Source: Clostridia bacterium (GTDB lineage: Bacteria; Bacillota; Clostridia; Oscillospirales; CAG-272). Taken from it: DNA of 64,000 nucleotides. The DNA is taken from the NCBI GenBank assembly GCA_017547755.1, contig JAFYOX010000089.1:27326-91325 (forward strand), read 5' to 3'. The position numbers were made by a program, and so were the translations under genes. The first letter of the stretch is position 1; each line of letters opens with the position of its first letter. Positions 42,460-50,581 of the stretch are shown piece after piece. A model generated the notes under the pieces. The model was not told the DNA's origin. It saw only the letters and a program-made list of their open reading frames with translations, and did not search any database.

Positions 42460-42517
42460 ACGGAGTACCTTCCTTCTGCGATGTTTCGTAAATAATTTAT
42501 GGGGATTTTTTGATTGT

Positions 42518-43792
42518 TCAGGTATTTCCGGCGGTCACCAGACCGGAGGTGAAGACATTCACCATGCCGTCATCGCGGACAACACGGAGCGTGGGAGTAT
42601 CCGGATTCCGGTTGACGACGTTGGTGATCACCGAATCCTTCATGTAGCCCGCCAGCGTGATCGCCGTACTGCTGCAGCAGACCACGTTCGAGATCGTGAT
42701 GCCTGCCATGCTTTCCGGCTGATTGGCACCGTATAAGCCGCCGTCACCCAGAAGTATGGTTCCGCCGTTCGGATGACCGGCAGGCCGCGCGTCGATCAGA
42801 CCGTCGATGACGACGTTGTAGATCCGCGTGTTTGCCGGAAGAAGACGCAGGAGCCAGCAGAGGTAGGAGAATCCGATGACGTTGCGGATGACGATGTCGT
42901 GGATGTCCCGTTCCCGTCTCGACCAGTCGTTGTGCATGACGTGCGTGGTGCAGAGCGAACCGCCTTCACGGAATACCACCTCGTCGGGGACAATGGCGGT
43001 CAGTGCGATCAGGTCGTCGCCCGTTTCGCCGGTGATGTCGGAGATCACGATGTGATGACAGCCGTTGCGGATGTCGATGCCGTCCTGATTTTCCATATTC
43101 ATCAGCATCCCGTCGATCTCCTTGGACATCCGTGCGTCAAAGTCGATTTTCGAGATCCTGCCGTTCGAGCAGGCTTCCAGCGAAATTCCCCATCCGTGGG
43201 ATTCCCGGATGTGCAGGTTTTCGATCGAGAAATGTTCCGTATTGGCAAAGAGAACGCCGATGCCGCGCCAGTCCCCGTACTGGGATTCGTCCGGATTTCC
43301 TGCGTCGGTGCCGTAGGAATGGTCGTGGACATCGAGGAACGTGAGCTGTCCGGACGCTTTGCGTTCCGCCGGGATCCAGTCAGCGTCGATGGCGATGATG
43401 TCCTCCGGACGGTGCGGACAGGGATTGTGCTGCAGCTTGGAACTGTCGCCGGTCGCACGGGGATGATCGGCACCTTCCAGGACGCAGAATCCCTCGCCGC
43501 GGAGATGGACGTTCGAAATCGGTGCAGGATCGGGGAATCCGAATCCGCAGTTGGCGGTACGGAAGAAATTGTCGCGGCAGCGGTCGGATAATTTGATCCG
43601 GCAGTTCTGCAGGATCACCGTGGTGTTTTCGGGAATAAGAACGGCGCGATCGAGGAGCCAGAAATCCCGTTCCGGCTCAATATCGGAGACACGCGGCGGA
43701 ATGAGAACGATCCCGTCGGCGGTACGTGCGGCAACGGCACGTTCAAGAGTATCGCTGTCGGTGAGACAGCGGAAATCGTTTGCATTGACCAT
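42518..43792 (-). CDS. GH28-like parallel beta-helix glycosidase (polygalacturonase-like)
   Basis: This is a 424-aa right-handed beta-helix protein. It resembles GH28 pectinases: EGFCVLEGADHP, SHGWGISLEACSNG, the catalytic pattern ENQDGIDIRNGCHHIVI (the NxD of polygalacturonases) and ITGETGDDLIAL (the GDD pair). It lacks a signal peptide, whereas most pectinases are secreted. Small differences in the usual GHG and RIK motifs leave the substrate open (pectin oligomers or rhamnogalacturonan fragments). Its ribosome site AAGGAG lies inside the end of glgB, 5 bp away, so the two are coupled. Confident on fold, moderate on family. Confidence 0.78.
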   Translation of the reverse strand: MVNANDFRCLTDSDTLERAVAARTADGIVLIPPRVSDIEPERDFWLLDRAVLIPENTTVILQNCRIKLSDRCRDNFFRTANCGFGFPDPAPISNVHLRGEGFCVLEGADHPRATGDSSKLQHNPCPHRPEDIIAIDADWIPAERKASGQLTFLDVHDHSYGTDAGNPDESQYGDWRGIGVLFANTEHFSIENLHIRESHGWGISLEACSNGRISKIDFDARMSKEIDGMLMNMENQDGIDIRNGCHHIVISDITGETGDDLIALTAIVPDEVVFREGGSLCTTHVMHNDWSRRERDIHDIVIRNVIGFSYLCWLLRLLPANTRIYNVVIDGLIDARPAGHPNGGTILLGDGGLYGANQPESMAGITISNVVCCSSTAITLAGYMKDSVITNVVNRNPDTPTLRVVRDDGMVNVFTSGLVTAGNT

Positions 43793-43797
43793 GAGAT

Positions 43798-45858
43798 TTA
43801 CTCCTTTTTCGTGGTTTTTCTGCGGAATTTCCGGGTTTTCAGAGCGGGAATTTCGGAGAGGATCACTTTTTCCTTCAGCACGAAACAGGTGCGGGAAGGG
43901 ATATAGAGTTCAATATAATGCTTTCCTTCGAACATCTTGGAAGAGTACGTCTGTCTGCGGACATTGCCGAAACCGCCGTATTCCGGATCATCGGAGGACA
44001 GCACCACCGTGTATTCGCCGGGCTGATGCACGGGGATCAGGACGTTTTCCAGACTCTGTTCGGGATGGAAGTTGAAGACAAACAGAAGCGTGCCGCGGTA
44101 GAAGGCGCAGACCTGTTCCGGTTCCTTCATCAGCATCATGTCCGCCATCCGCTGGCGGAACATGCCGTGCTTTTTGGTGACGTCGATCATGTCTTTGTCA
44201 AAGGCGTCCAGCCACTGGTATTTCAGATATCCGTTTTCGCGGAGACTCCACTGTCGGCGGCAGTAATGGAAGCTCCATCCGTTGCCCTCTCTGGGAAAGT
44301 CGATCCATTCGGGATGTCCGAATTCGTTGCCCATGAAGTTCAGGTAGCCTTCGCCGCCGCCTGCCAGCGTGAACAGACGGATCATCTTGTGCAGGGCAAT
44401 GGCACGGTCGATGGTGATATTGTGGCAGCCCTTGTCCATATCCGTGTACATGGCGGCATCCGCCAGACGGAAGATCATGGTTTTGTCGCCGACGAGCGCC
44501 TGGTCGTGGGATTCCACATAGGCGATGGTGTTTTCGCCGGGACGGCGCAGACACATATCGCTCCACATTTTGTTGATGTCCCATGCCGGATCCGGCGTTT
44601 TTACGGTGCGGATCCACATATCGGGAAGTCCCATGCCGAGACGGTAGTCAAATCCTATGCCGCCGTCGCGGATCGGCAGAGCCATGCCGGGCATCCCGGA
44701 CATATCCTCGGCGATCGTGACGGCATTGGGATTGACCTCGCGGATCAGTTCGTTTGCAAGCTGCAGATAGGCAATGGCTTCGGTATGGGTATTGTGGGAG
44801 AAATATTTGCTGTCGTCATCGAACGAGGTACCCAGACCGTGATCGTGATACAGCATGGAGGTGATCCCGTCGAACCGGAAGCCGTCGAAATGGTATTCGG
44901 TCATCCAGAATTTCAGATTGGACAGCAGGAAATGGAGAACGCCGGTTTTTGCGTAGTCAAAGCATTTGGTGCCCCATGCGGGATGCTCACCCTTTGCGCC
45001 GTCATGGAAGAACTGCCATGTGGTGCCGTCGAACATATTGATCCCTTCGGCGGTATTCTTGACCGCATGGGAATGGACGAGGTCGAGCAGAACCCGGAGC
45101 CCCATGCCGTGCGCCTTGTTCACGAGATACTTCAGATCCTCCGGTTTGCCGAACCAGGAGGATGCAGCGTAGAAGTTGGAGACCTGATATCCGAAGGAGC
45201 CGTAATAGGGATGTTCCATGATCGCCATCAGCTGGATGGTATTGTATCCCGCTTTTTTGATATGTTCGAGCGTAATGTCGGCAAATTCACGGTAAGTACC
45301 GACGCGGCCTTCTTCCTGCGCCATCCCGACATGGGCTTCGTAGATGTACAGCGTGGCTTCTCCGCGGAAATCCGCGTCCGTCCACGGAAAGATCTTCCGG
45401 TCATCGACCACTTCCGCTTCGAAGGTATGGTCGTCCTTGTTCTGGACGACGCGGCGGCAGTACAGGGGAAGATGCTCGGTGAGCGCCATCAGCGCACGGT
45501 TCGCGGCAACAACGGTCTTGACTTTGCAGCCGTCCCACAGCGCATCGTCGCCTTCCAGATACAGTTCCCAGTTGCCGTCCCCGACCGGGGTCAGCGGATG
45601 GGAGGTCTTGTCCCAGTCGTTGAACTCGCCTTCGAGGAACAGACGGCTGGCGCCGGGTGCCCATTCGCGGTAGTACCATCCGCCGTCCACGTGATGAAAG
45701 CCGTAATAATGGTGGGCATTGGCAAAATCGTTCAGGGTCTGCCCTTTTGTGAGGAGTCGTTCCTTGGTTTCGCGGTACAGGGACATCCGGAGATCAATGT
45801 CACCCTCATATTTCTGCAGCTGGGGATTCAGTTCGATCAGTCGATACATATATTTCAC
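43798..45858 (-). CDS. glgB: 1,4-alpha-glucan branching enzyme (GlgB)
   Basis: This is a 686-aa GH13 subfamily enzyme that introduces alpha-1,6 branches into glycogen-like glucan. The start is GTG 45858 with AGGA 6 bp upstream; ATG 45849 is possible. The N-terminal CBM48-like domain (WYYREWAPGASRLFLEGEFN) precedes the (beta/alpha)8 barrel. Catalytic residues are visible: Asp330 in DGFRFDGIT, Glu384 in TIAEDMSGMPGM, and Asp451 in YVESHDQAL. No glgC, glgA or glgP gene is nearby, which is unusual for glycogen loci. It starts the minus-strand operon with GH28-like, aldo/keto reductase and MBL genes. Confidence 0.94.
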   Translation of the reverse strand: MKYMYRLIELNPQLQKYEGDIDLRMSLYRETKERLLTKGQTLNDFANAHHYYGFHHVDGGWYYREWAPGASRLFLEGEFNDWDKTSHPLTPVGDGNWELYLEGDDALWDGCKVKTVVAANRALMALTEHLPLYCRRVVQNKDDHTFEAEVVDDRKIFPWTDADFRGEATLYIYEAHVGMAQEEGRVGTYREFADITLEHIKKAGYNTIQLMAIMEHPYYGSFGYQVSNFYAASSWFGKPEDLKYLVNKAHGMGLRVLLDLVHSHAVKNTAEGINMFDGTTWQFFHDGAKGEHPAWGTKCFDYAKTGVLHFLLSNLKFWMTEYHFDGFRFDGITSMLYHDHGLGTSFDDDSKYFSHNTHTEAIAYLQLANELIREVNPNAVTIAEDMSGMPGMALPIRDGGIGFDYRLGMGLPDMWIRTVKTPDPAWDINKMWSDMCLRRPGENTIAYVESHDQALVGDKTMIFRLADAAMYTDMDKGCHNITIDRAIALHKMIRLFTLAGGGEGYLNFMGNEFGHPEWIDFPREGNGWSFHYCRRQWSLRENGYLKYQWLDAFDKDMIDVTKKHGMFRQRMADMMLMKEPEQVCAFYRGTLLFVFNFHPEQSLENVLIPVHQPGEYTVVLSSDDPEYGGFGNVRRQTYSSKMFEGKHYIELYIPSRTCFVLKEKVILSEIPALKTRKFRRKTTKKE

Positions 45859-45923
45859 TCACTTTCCTGACAGCCGATCAAAGATATCGCTGTTTTAGCT
45901 TATACAAACAGTTATTCAAGAAT

Positions 45924-45952
45924 ATTATAGCCGGAAAAATCCCGGAAGTCAA
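45924..45952 (-). promoter_or_regulatory. Sigma-A promoter of the glgB operon
   Basis: On the minus strand TTGACT (45952-45947), a 17-bp spacer and TATAAT (45929-45924) lie 66 bp upstream of the start. Confidence 0.87.
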
Positions 45953-45994
45953 GATTCTTCTGCCGGGATTTTATTGATATTGCCGAGCATTTCC

Positions 45995-46023
45995 TTGACT
46001 TTTTTCTGTTTTTATGGCATACT
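45995..46023 (+). promoter_or_regulatory. Sigma-A-like promoter of the GH43-like gene
   Basis: TTGACT (45995-46000), a 17-bp spacer and CATACT (46018-46023) lie 33 bp before the start. Confidence 0.7.
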
Positions 46024-46055
46024 ATCCATATCAACCGATCCCAAAGGAGTCCATC

Positions 46056-46940
46056 ATGTCCATTACCGACGCATTGTCAAGTTCGCTTCTGATCCGCGGA
46101 GACGCCGCCCATGCCTTCCGCGATCCGACCGTCCTGTACGAAGACGGCATTTTTTATCTGTACTGCACGTACGTGGAGACGGAACCTTCCGGAGACGTCT
46201 ATATGTACACCGTTGTTCTGCGGTCGAAGGATCTGGTGCAGTGGAGCGCGCCGGAAAAACTGACGCCGCGCGACAAAAGCCTCAATTATTCCAGTCCCGG
46301 AAATATCATCCGGCACGACGAGAAATACTGTATGTGCCTCCAGACGTACTGCCGGGAAAACGGCGAAAAATACGGGAATTCCAATTCCCGCATCTTCACG
46401 ATGTCCGGCAGCGATCCCATGCACTGGGATGCACCCGTGCTTCTTCCGGTGAAGGGAGACGTTCCGGTCGGTGACATGGGAAGAATGATCGACCCGTATC
46501 TGATCTATGACAAAACTGCCGGTCTGTGGAACTGCTTCTTCAAGCAGAACGGCGTCAGCCGCTCGGTCTCGCGGGATCTGAAGCACTGGGAATACCGCGG
46601 AAACTTTGCTGGAGGAGAAAATGTCAGCATTATCGAAAAAGACGGCGGATACTATATGTTCCATTCGCCGCACAACGGCGTCGGCGTCCGGTATTCCGAG
46701 GATCTCGAACACTGGCGGGACATCGGCAGTCTGCTGACCTTCGGACAGAATGACTGGGACTGGGCAAAAGGACGCCTGACCGCAGGCTTTGTCCTGCCGT
46801 ACACGGAAGAAGACGGTTCCACGGTCTATCTGATGTTCTTCCACGGAACCGGACCGGAGGATGAAGAAACGATTTTTGATACCCACGCCTGCATCGGGCT
46901 CGCGTGGAGCTACGATCTGCTCGAATGGCACTGGAAATAA
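46056..46940 (+). CDS. GH43-like five-bladed beta-propeller glycosidase
   Basis: This is a 294-aa cytosolic protein. ATG 46056 follows AAAGGAG; an in-frame ATG at 46014 lies in the promoter. It shows the five-blade propeller layout of GH43/GH32/GH68: AFRDPTVLYEDGIFYLYCTY (base Asp near residue 25), a mid DPYLIYDKTAGLWNCFFK (pKa-modulating Asp) and TAGFVLPYTEEDGSTVYLMF. The acid Glu candidate is in GGENVSIIEKDGGYYMFHS. GH43 enzymes act on arabinan, xylan or galactan side chains. No carbohydrate-binding module is present. It is divergent from glgB, with a terminator after it. Confidence 0.8.
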   Translation: MSITDALSSSLLIRGDAAHAFRDPTVLYEDGIFYLYCTYVETEPSGDVYMYTVVLRSKDLVQWSAPEKLTPRDKSLNYSSPGNIIRHDEKYCMCLQTYCRENGEKYGNSNSRIFTMSGSDPMHWDAPVLLPVKGDVPVGDMGRMIDPYLIYDKTAGLWNCFFKQNGVSRSVSRDLKHWEYRGNFAGGENVSIIEKDGGYYMFHSPHNGVGVRYSEDLEHWRDIGSLLTFGQNDWDWAKGRLTAGFVLPYTEEDGSTVYLMFFHGTGPEDEETIFDTHACIGLAWSYDLLEWHWK

Positions 46941-46944
46941 AAGC

Positions 46945-46982
46945 AAAGATCCGGCGGAAGGATTCCTTCCGCCGGATCTTTT
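46945..46982. terminator. Terminator between convergent GH43-like and URO-D-like genes
   Basis: A perfect 16-bp stem (46945-46960 with 46966-46981) has A3 on the left and T4 on the right, so it works in both directions. Confidence 0.9.
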
Positions 46983-46995
46983 ATGCATTGAGCCA

Positions 46996-48237
46996 TCACG
47001 GCTGCCAGTACTGTTCGATACATTCCTTGGCGATCTCAACATAGCGTCTGCCGCGGTTGTAATCGCCGAAAATCGTCAGGACTTCGCGCTGTGCCATTTC
47101 AAAGAGACAGCCGCTTGCCGATTCGCAGACCATTTTGAAATATCTGCGTAGGGCTTCTTCGTCCATGGGACCGGGATTGGTCACGTATTCCGCGCGCGGC
47201 TTGCTGTAGTAGATCACCTTGGATCCGCGGAGATACTCACCGACTTGCGGTTCGTTGTTGAACGGCGAAACGGACAGCTTGCGCAGATTCGTCCACTTGG
47301 AGAGATAATCCGTCCAGATGGCGTCCACACGTTCGCAGCAGCCGTAGGACAGAAGTCCCATCCGCTTCACAAGACGATCCTGATAGGGATATACGAATTC
47401 GCCGTAGACTTCCGGCGCGACCGCCGTCGTTTCCTGCGATTCGAGGAAGCCCCAGCATTCCGTGGTTTTTGTAACGGGACCGGAGGGAAGTTCATTGGTG
47501 AAGGAATAGCTTTCCTGCGGCAGAGGCGACATGCCGACGGTGGGAAGCAGAAGCTTTTCGCGTTCGAGGAAATCGTAATAATCCTCATAGACCTTAGTCG
47601 CCATATCCATGACCCTGTGGAGGATCTCCGGACAGTCATACATGGCAAGGTAGTAGTTCTCCATGCCGAGCAGGTGGACGAGAGGGTTGGTGAACGAGCC
47701 GGGAAGAGCGTTCATCACGATTTTTGCGGGCAGGATATCGCCGAACAGTTCGTTCAGCCAATTGCAGTGGTCGAGGGTACCCTGCAGATCCGCACCGAAA
47801 TGACCGCCTTTCAGCTTTTCCCATTCTTCTTCGAGGTCTTCGATCACGGGATCGATGTGGTAGCCGCTGCCGACTTTGCCGGGGATCCGGCTGGTTTTTG
47901 CGCCGATGCCGAAGGGACTTGCCCATGCACGGAGCCCGACGGGAAGCTCTGCGGAAAGAGGCGTGTCGTCGTCAAAGAGTTCCCGTCCGACCATGGAAGA
48001 AAGCAGAGTGGATTCCACATTCCGTGCTGCCTGGGATTCACACTGCAGACGCGGTGCAACAACTTCATGCGTGAAATTGCTGAACAGAAGACGCACCGTG
48101 GGAGTTTCCTTCCGGCCTTCCTCGAGTGCCTTCCACTTTTTCAGGATTTCTTCGTTTTTCGGACAGCCGGCGTATTCCAGACGCCGCTTTGCAAGGGAGC
48201 GCAGGATTTCTCTGTCTTTTGCGGGGATCTGTTCCAT
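46996..48237 (-). CDS. URO-D superfamily protein (methyltransferase/decarboxylase-like)
   Basis: This 413-aa protein resembles the uroporphyrinogen-decarboxylase superfamily, which also includes corrinoid/coenzyme-M methyltransferases. Matching segments are NALPGSFTNPLVHLLGMENY, PEILHRVMDMATKVYEDYY, SYGCCERVDAIWTDYLSKW with a Cys pair near 320, NLRKLSVSPFNN, and the end CLFEMAQREVLTIFGDYNRG. Canonical heme-pathway URO-D residues are not evident, so heme synthesis is unlikely. ACAGGAG precedes the start. It follows an aldo/keto reductase by 39 bp on the same strand, and many such pairs occur in Clostridia sugar loci. Substrate unknown. Confidence 0.75.
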   Translation of the reverse strand: MEQIPAKDREILRSLAKRRLEYAGCPKNEEILKKWKALEEGRKETPTVRLLFSNFTHEVVAPRLQCESQAARNVESTLLSSMVGRELFDDDTPLSAELPVGLRAWASPFGIGAKTSRIPGKVGSGYHIDPVIEDLEEEWEKLKGGHFGADLQGTLDHCNWLNELFGDILPAKIVMNALPGSFTNPLVHLLGMENYYLAMYDCPEILHRVMDMATKVYEDYYDFLEREKLLLPTVGMSPLPQESYSFTNELPSGPVTKTTECWGFLESQETTAVAPEVYGEFVYPYQDRLVKRMGLLSYGCCERVDAIWTDYLSKWTNLRKLSVSPFNNEPQVGEYLRGSKVIYYSKPRAEYVTNPGPMDEEALRRYFKMVCESASGCLFEMAQREVLTIFGDYNRGRRYVEIAKECIEQYWQP

Positions 48238-48276
48238 GTCAATATCTCCTGTTATGATGATATACGTTTTTTCGGT

Positions 48277-49257
48277 TTACTCGATCCGCTGTCCTTCCGG
48301 GAATTCGCGGTAGTCCGGGAGAAGGTAGTCCATCATATCCGGCGTGAGACGGAGATCGCACGCACCGAGCGAATCCTTCAGATGAGCAACTTCACCCGCG
48401 CCGATGATGGAGAACGACGGGAAGCGGTACGGATGATTCGTCAGCCAGGCAAGCTGGATCTGGGAGGCGGTCCATCCGGTTTCGTCACTCAGTTTTTTGA
48501 TGCGCACCGCCAGTTCGCGGTTGTACGGATTGTCGAACAGGGATGCACGCCATGTCACCAGATGATCGAAATTTCCGGTCTGTGCGTACATCGAGAAGAT
48601 TCCGGCGGCAAGAGCGGAATATCCGCCGATGCAGATGCCGTCCTCTTCGTGCAGAGCGATGAAATCTTCGTCCAGCCACTTGCATTCGCCGCGGTTGGTG
48701 CGGTTGTTCCGCGCAAGATTGAATTCGATCTCATCGATCACAAATCCCGGATATCCGTGCGCTTTTGCATAGTCCGCGGCGGCACGCTGACGTTCGACGG
48801 ACCAGTTGGAGCAGCCGTAATAACGGACTTTGCCGGCTTTCCGGAGGTCTTCGAGCGTGTCCATGATCTCGGAAATCTCCACCGCCGGATCGTCCACATG
48901 GAGCATGAAGAAATCCACATAATCCATGCCGAGCCGTGACAGGGATTCTTCCGCATCCTGAATGATGTCGTTCCGGTGCAGGGTGAGACAGCAGGGAAGG
49001 CTGTCGTCTTCTCCGCCTTTGGTGGTGATGATCACCTTGTCGCGGAGCCCGCGGGAAGCGACCCATTCGCCGAGGCATTGTTCGGACAGACCGTCTCCGT
49101 ATTCGTGGGCGGTATTGAAGAAAAAACCGCCGCGGTCATAGTAATAATCCAGGATTTCGTGGGCTGCGGGCTTGGGAATGCTGGTTCCGTGAGGGGCACA
49201 TCCCATGCAGATGCCGGATACGGCAAAGGGAACGCCGGGAATTTGAACAGTTTTCAT
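48277..49257 (-). CDS. Aldo/keto reductase
   Basis: This is a 326-aa (alpha/beta)8 oxidoreductase using NADPH or NADH on sugars or aldehydes. Landmarks are NTAHEYGDGLSEQCLGEWV (catalytic Tyr near 53; the usual upstream Asp of the FDTA motif is Asn here), VIITTKGGEDD with the catalytic Lys, YVDFFMLHVDDPAVEI with the His, RKAGKVRYYGCSNWSVERQR and FSIIGAGEVAHLKDSLGA. The length is normal. It has its own promoter and is followed by the URO-D-like gene, probably as an operon. The substrate is unknown. Confidence 0.88.
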   Translation of the reverse strand: MKTVQIPGVPFAVSGICMGCAPHGTSIPKPAAHEILDYYYDRGGFFFNTAHEYGDGLSEQCLGEWVASRGLRDKVIITTKGGEDDSLPCCLTLHRNDIIQDAEESLSRLGMDYVDFFMLHVDDPAVEISEIMDTLEDLRKAGKVRYYGCSNWSVERQRAAADYAKAHGYPGFVIDEIEFNLARNNRTNRGECKWLDEDFIALHEEDGICIGGYSALAAGIFSMYAQTGNFDHLVTWRASLFDNPYNRELAVRIKKLSDETGWTASQIQLAWLTNHPYRFPSFSIIGAGEVAHLKDSLGACDLRLTPDMMDYLLPDYREFPEGQRIE

Positions 49258-49287
49258 CGTGTCAGACTCCGATCATTTTTTACGTTA

Positions 49288-49316
49288 ATTATAGCACCAT
49301 CCGGTGTGTTTGGCAA
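49288..49316 (-). promoter_or_regulatory. Sigma-A promoter of the aldo/keto reductase operon
   Basis: On the minus strand TTGCCA (49316-49311), a 17-bp spacer and TATAAT (49293-49288). The spacer contains CACCGGATGGTG, a short inverted repeat. Confidence 0.8.
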
Positions 49317-49384
49317 GAGAAATGCCGACGATTCCCGCAGATTATAGAATATCGGCGCAGGATTTCCGTCTGTCACCGTATACC

Positions 49385-49409
49385 GGTAAGATCTCTGCGG
49401 GATCTTACC
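49385..49409. repeat. Perfect 9-bp hairpin in the intergenic space upstream of trmL
   Basis: GGTAAGATC (49385-49393) and GATCTTACC (49401-49409) form a perfect inverted repeat with a 7-base loop. A second hairpin (49413-49425 with 49437-49449) follows at once. No gene ends here that needs a terminator. Confidence 0.7.
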
Positions 49410-49429
49410 TCCAAAATCCCCGGAATCTC

Positions 49430-49458
49430 TTGTTTTTTCCGGGGATTTTGTTTATAAT
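49430..49458 (+). promoter_or_regulatory. Candidate trmL promoter overlapping a hairpin
   Basis: TTGTTT (49430-49435), a 17-bp spacer and TATAAT (49453-49458). The right arm of a 13-bp inverted repeat (49413-49425 with 49437-49449) fills the spacer. Confidence 0.6.
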
Positions 49459-49499
49459 GTTATAAATATTAAGCGTACTATTTTCAGGAGGATCCGCGT

Positions 49500-49991
49500 A
49501 TGAAAGAGATCAACATTGTTCTGCATGAGCCGGAAATCCCGCAGAACACAGGCAATATCGCGCGTACCTGTGCCGCCACGGGTGCCGCACTGCACATCAT
49601 CAAACCGATGGGGTTCACCATTGACGACCGCAAACTCAAGCGTGCCGGGCTCGACTACTGGCATCAGCTCGACATTACTTATTACGAAAATCTGGAAGAT
49701 TTTTTTGCGAAAAATCCCGGATGCAATTTCTACTGTTTCTCGACGAAAGCGCCGCGATGCTATACGGATGTTGTCTACGAAACTCCCGTATTCCTCTTTT
49801 TCGGAAAGGAAACCCGAGGTCTGCCTGAGGATTTTCTTCGTGCGAATCTGGAACGCTGTGTGCGTATTCCGATGCGCGAAAGCCTGCGCAGTCTCAATCT
49901 TTCCAATTCTGCCGCTGTCGGTGTATACGAAGTTCTCCGGCAGTCCGGATTCCGCGGTCAGCAGGAAGAAAGCGATTATCTCTCCGAATAA
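49500..49991 (+). CDS. trmL: tRNA (cytidine(34)-2'-O)-methyltransferase TrmL
   Basis: This is a 163-aa SPOUT methyltransferase that methylates the wobble 2'-hydroxyl of leucine tRNAs with S-adenosylmethionine. The trefoil-knot motifs are MKEINIVLHEPEIPQNTGNI then ARTCAATGA at the start, GRGxP-equivalent FGKETRGLPEDFL near residue 100, and IPMRESLRSLNLSNSAAVGV in the C-terminal knot. The length matches TrmL, which is shorter than TrmH. AGGAGG precedes ATG 49500. It appears to be a single-gene unit. Confidence 0.93.
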   Translation: MKEINIVLHEPEIPQNTGNIARTCAATGAALHIIKPMGFTIDDRKLKRAGLDYWHQLDITYYENLEDFFAKNPGCNFYCFSTKAPRCYTDVVYETPVFLFFGKETRGLPEDFLRANLERCVRIPMRESLRSLNLSNSAAVGVYEVLRQSGFRGQQEESDYLSE

Positions 49992-50014
49992 TAATTTCCG
50001 TTTCAGGCAAACAC

Positions 50015-50049
50015 AAAAAGCCACGGCAGTTTCGGCTGACGTGGTTTTT
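50015..50049 (+). terminator. Terminator of trmL
   Basis: AAAAAGCCACG (50015-50025) pairs with CGTGGTTTTT (50040-50049), with an inner partial helix and T5, 23 bp after the stop. Confidence 0.75.
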
Positions 50050-50117
50050 CTGCAGTCTATATTCAGCATAGTACATGCTTCCACGCGGTATTGCTGTTTA
50101 TTAAGATAATCATATCG

Positions 50118-50159
50118 AAAAAACTGCCCCGGAAAGGTTAAATCTCCTTTCCGGGGCAG
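50118..50159 (-). terminator. Terminator of the SASP gene
   Basis: A perfect 14-bp stem (50124-50137 with 50146-50159) is followed on the minus strand by TTTTTTCG (50123-50116), 31 bp after the stop. Confidence 0.9.
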
Positions 50160-50190
50160 CCGCTATCAGCGGATGAATGCCGGTTCCGGC

Positions 50191-50394
50191 TTACTTTGCG
50201 CTGATACTGTTTTCGTAGGATTCAATCATCTTCTTGACCATCTGACCGCCGATGGAACCTGCCTGACGCGCGGTGAGTTCACCGTTGTAGCCGTTTTCGA
50301 GGCTTACGCCGACTTCACGTGCAGCTTCCATCTTGAACTGTTCCATTGCAGCCTTTGCTTCCGGTACGACGATTCGGTTGTTCTTCTGTGCCAT
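50191..50394 (-). CDS. Alpha/beta-type small acid-soluble spore protein (SASP)
   Basis: This is a 67-aa DNA-coating spore protein. The hallmarks are all present: a basic start (MAQKNNRIVVPEAKAAMEQF), the germination-protease site region FKMEAAREVGVSL, and the two conserved blocks LTARQAGSIGGQMVKKMIES and NGYNGEL. The length is normal for the family. ATG 50394 follows GGAG by 8 bp. A candidate sigma-G promoter lies at 50502-50532. The mRNA leader of ~100 bases carries two hairpins. It indicates that the organism is from an endospore-forming lineage. Confidence 0.94.
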   Translation of the reverse strand: MAQKNNRIVVPEAKAAMEQFKMEAAREVGVSLENGYNGELTARQAGSIGGQMVKKMIESYENSISAK

Positions 50395-50437
50395 AATAGT
50401 AACTCCGTTTCTTGTTTTCGATTTGGATTTTGTTTTC

Positions 50438-50496
50438 CGAACTGCTTCTGCAGTTCGCGGAGATAAACTTTCTTTCGGAAGAGAAGTTTTATCTCC
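50438..50496 (-). repeat. Two hairpins in the SASP mRNA leader
   Basis: An 8-bp perfect stem (50438-50445 with 50450-50457) lies next to a 12-bp stem with one bulge (50459-50470 with 50484-50496). Both lie between the candidate start of transcription and the ribosome site. Confidence 0.6.
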
Positions 50497-50501
50497 ACAC
50501 A

Positions 50502-50532
50502 TATTATGAATCACATATAACCGAATTATGAA
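50502..50532 (-). promoter_or_regulatory. Candidate sigma-G promoter of the SASP gene
   Basis: On the minus strand TTCATA (50532-50527), an 18-bp spacer and CATAATA (50508-50502) match the sigma-G consensus (TGMATA, CATAMTA) at 12 of 13 positions. Confidence 0.6.
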
Positions 50533-50581
50533 TGGGAATTTGTGGGATACAGACTGCTGTTTGTTTTCGGATTTTACGAAT

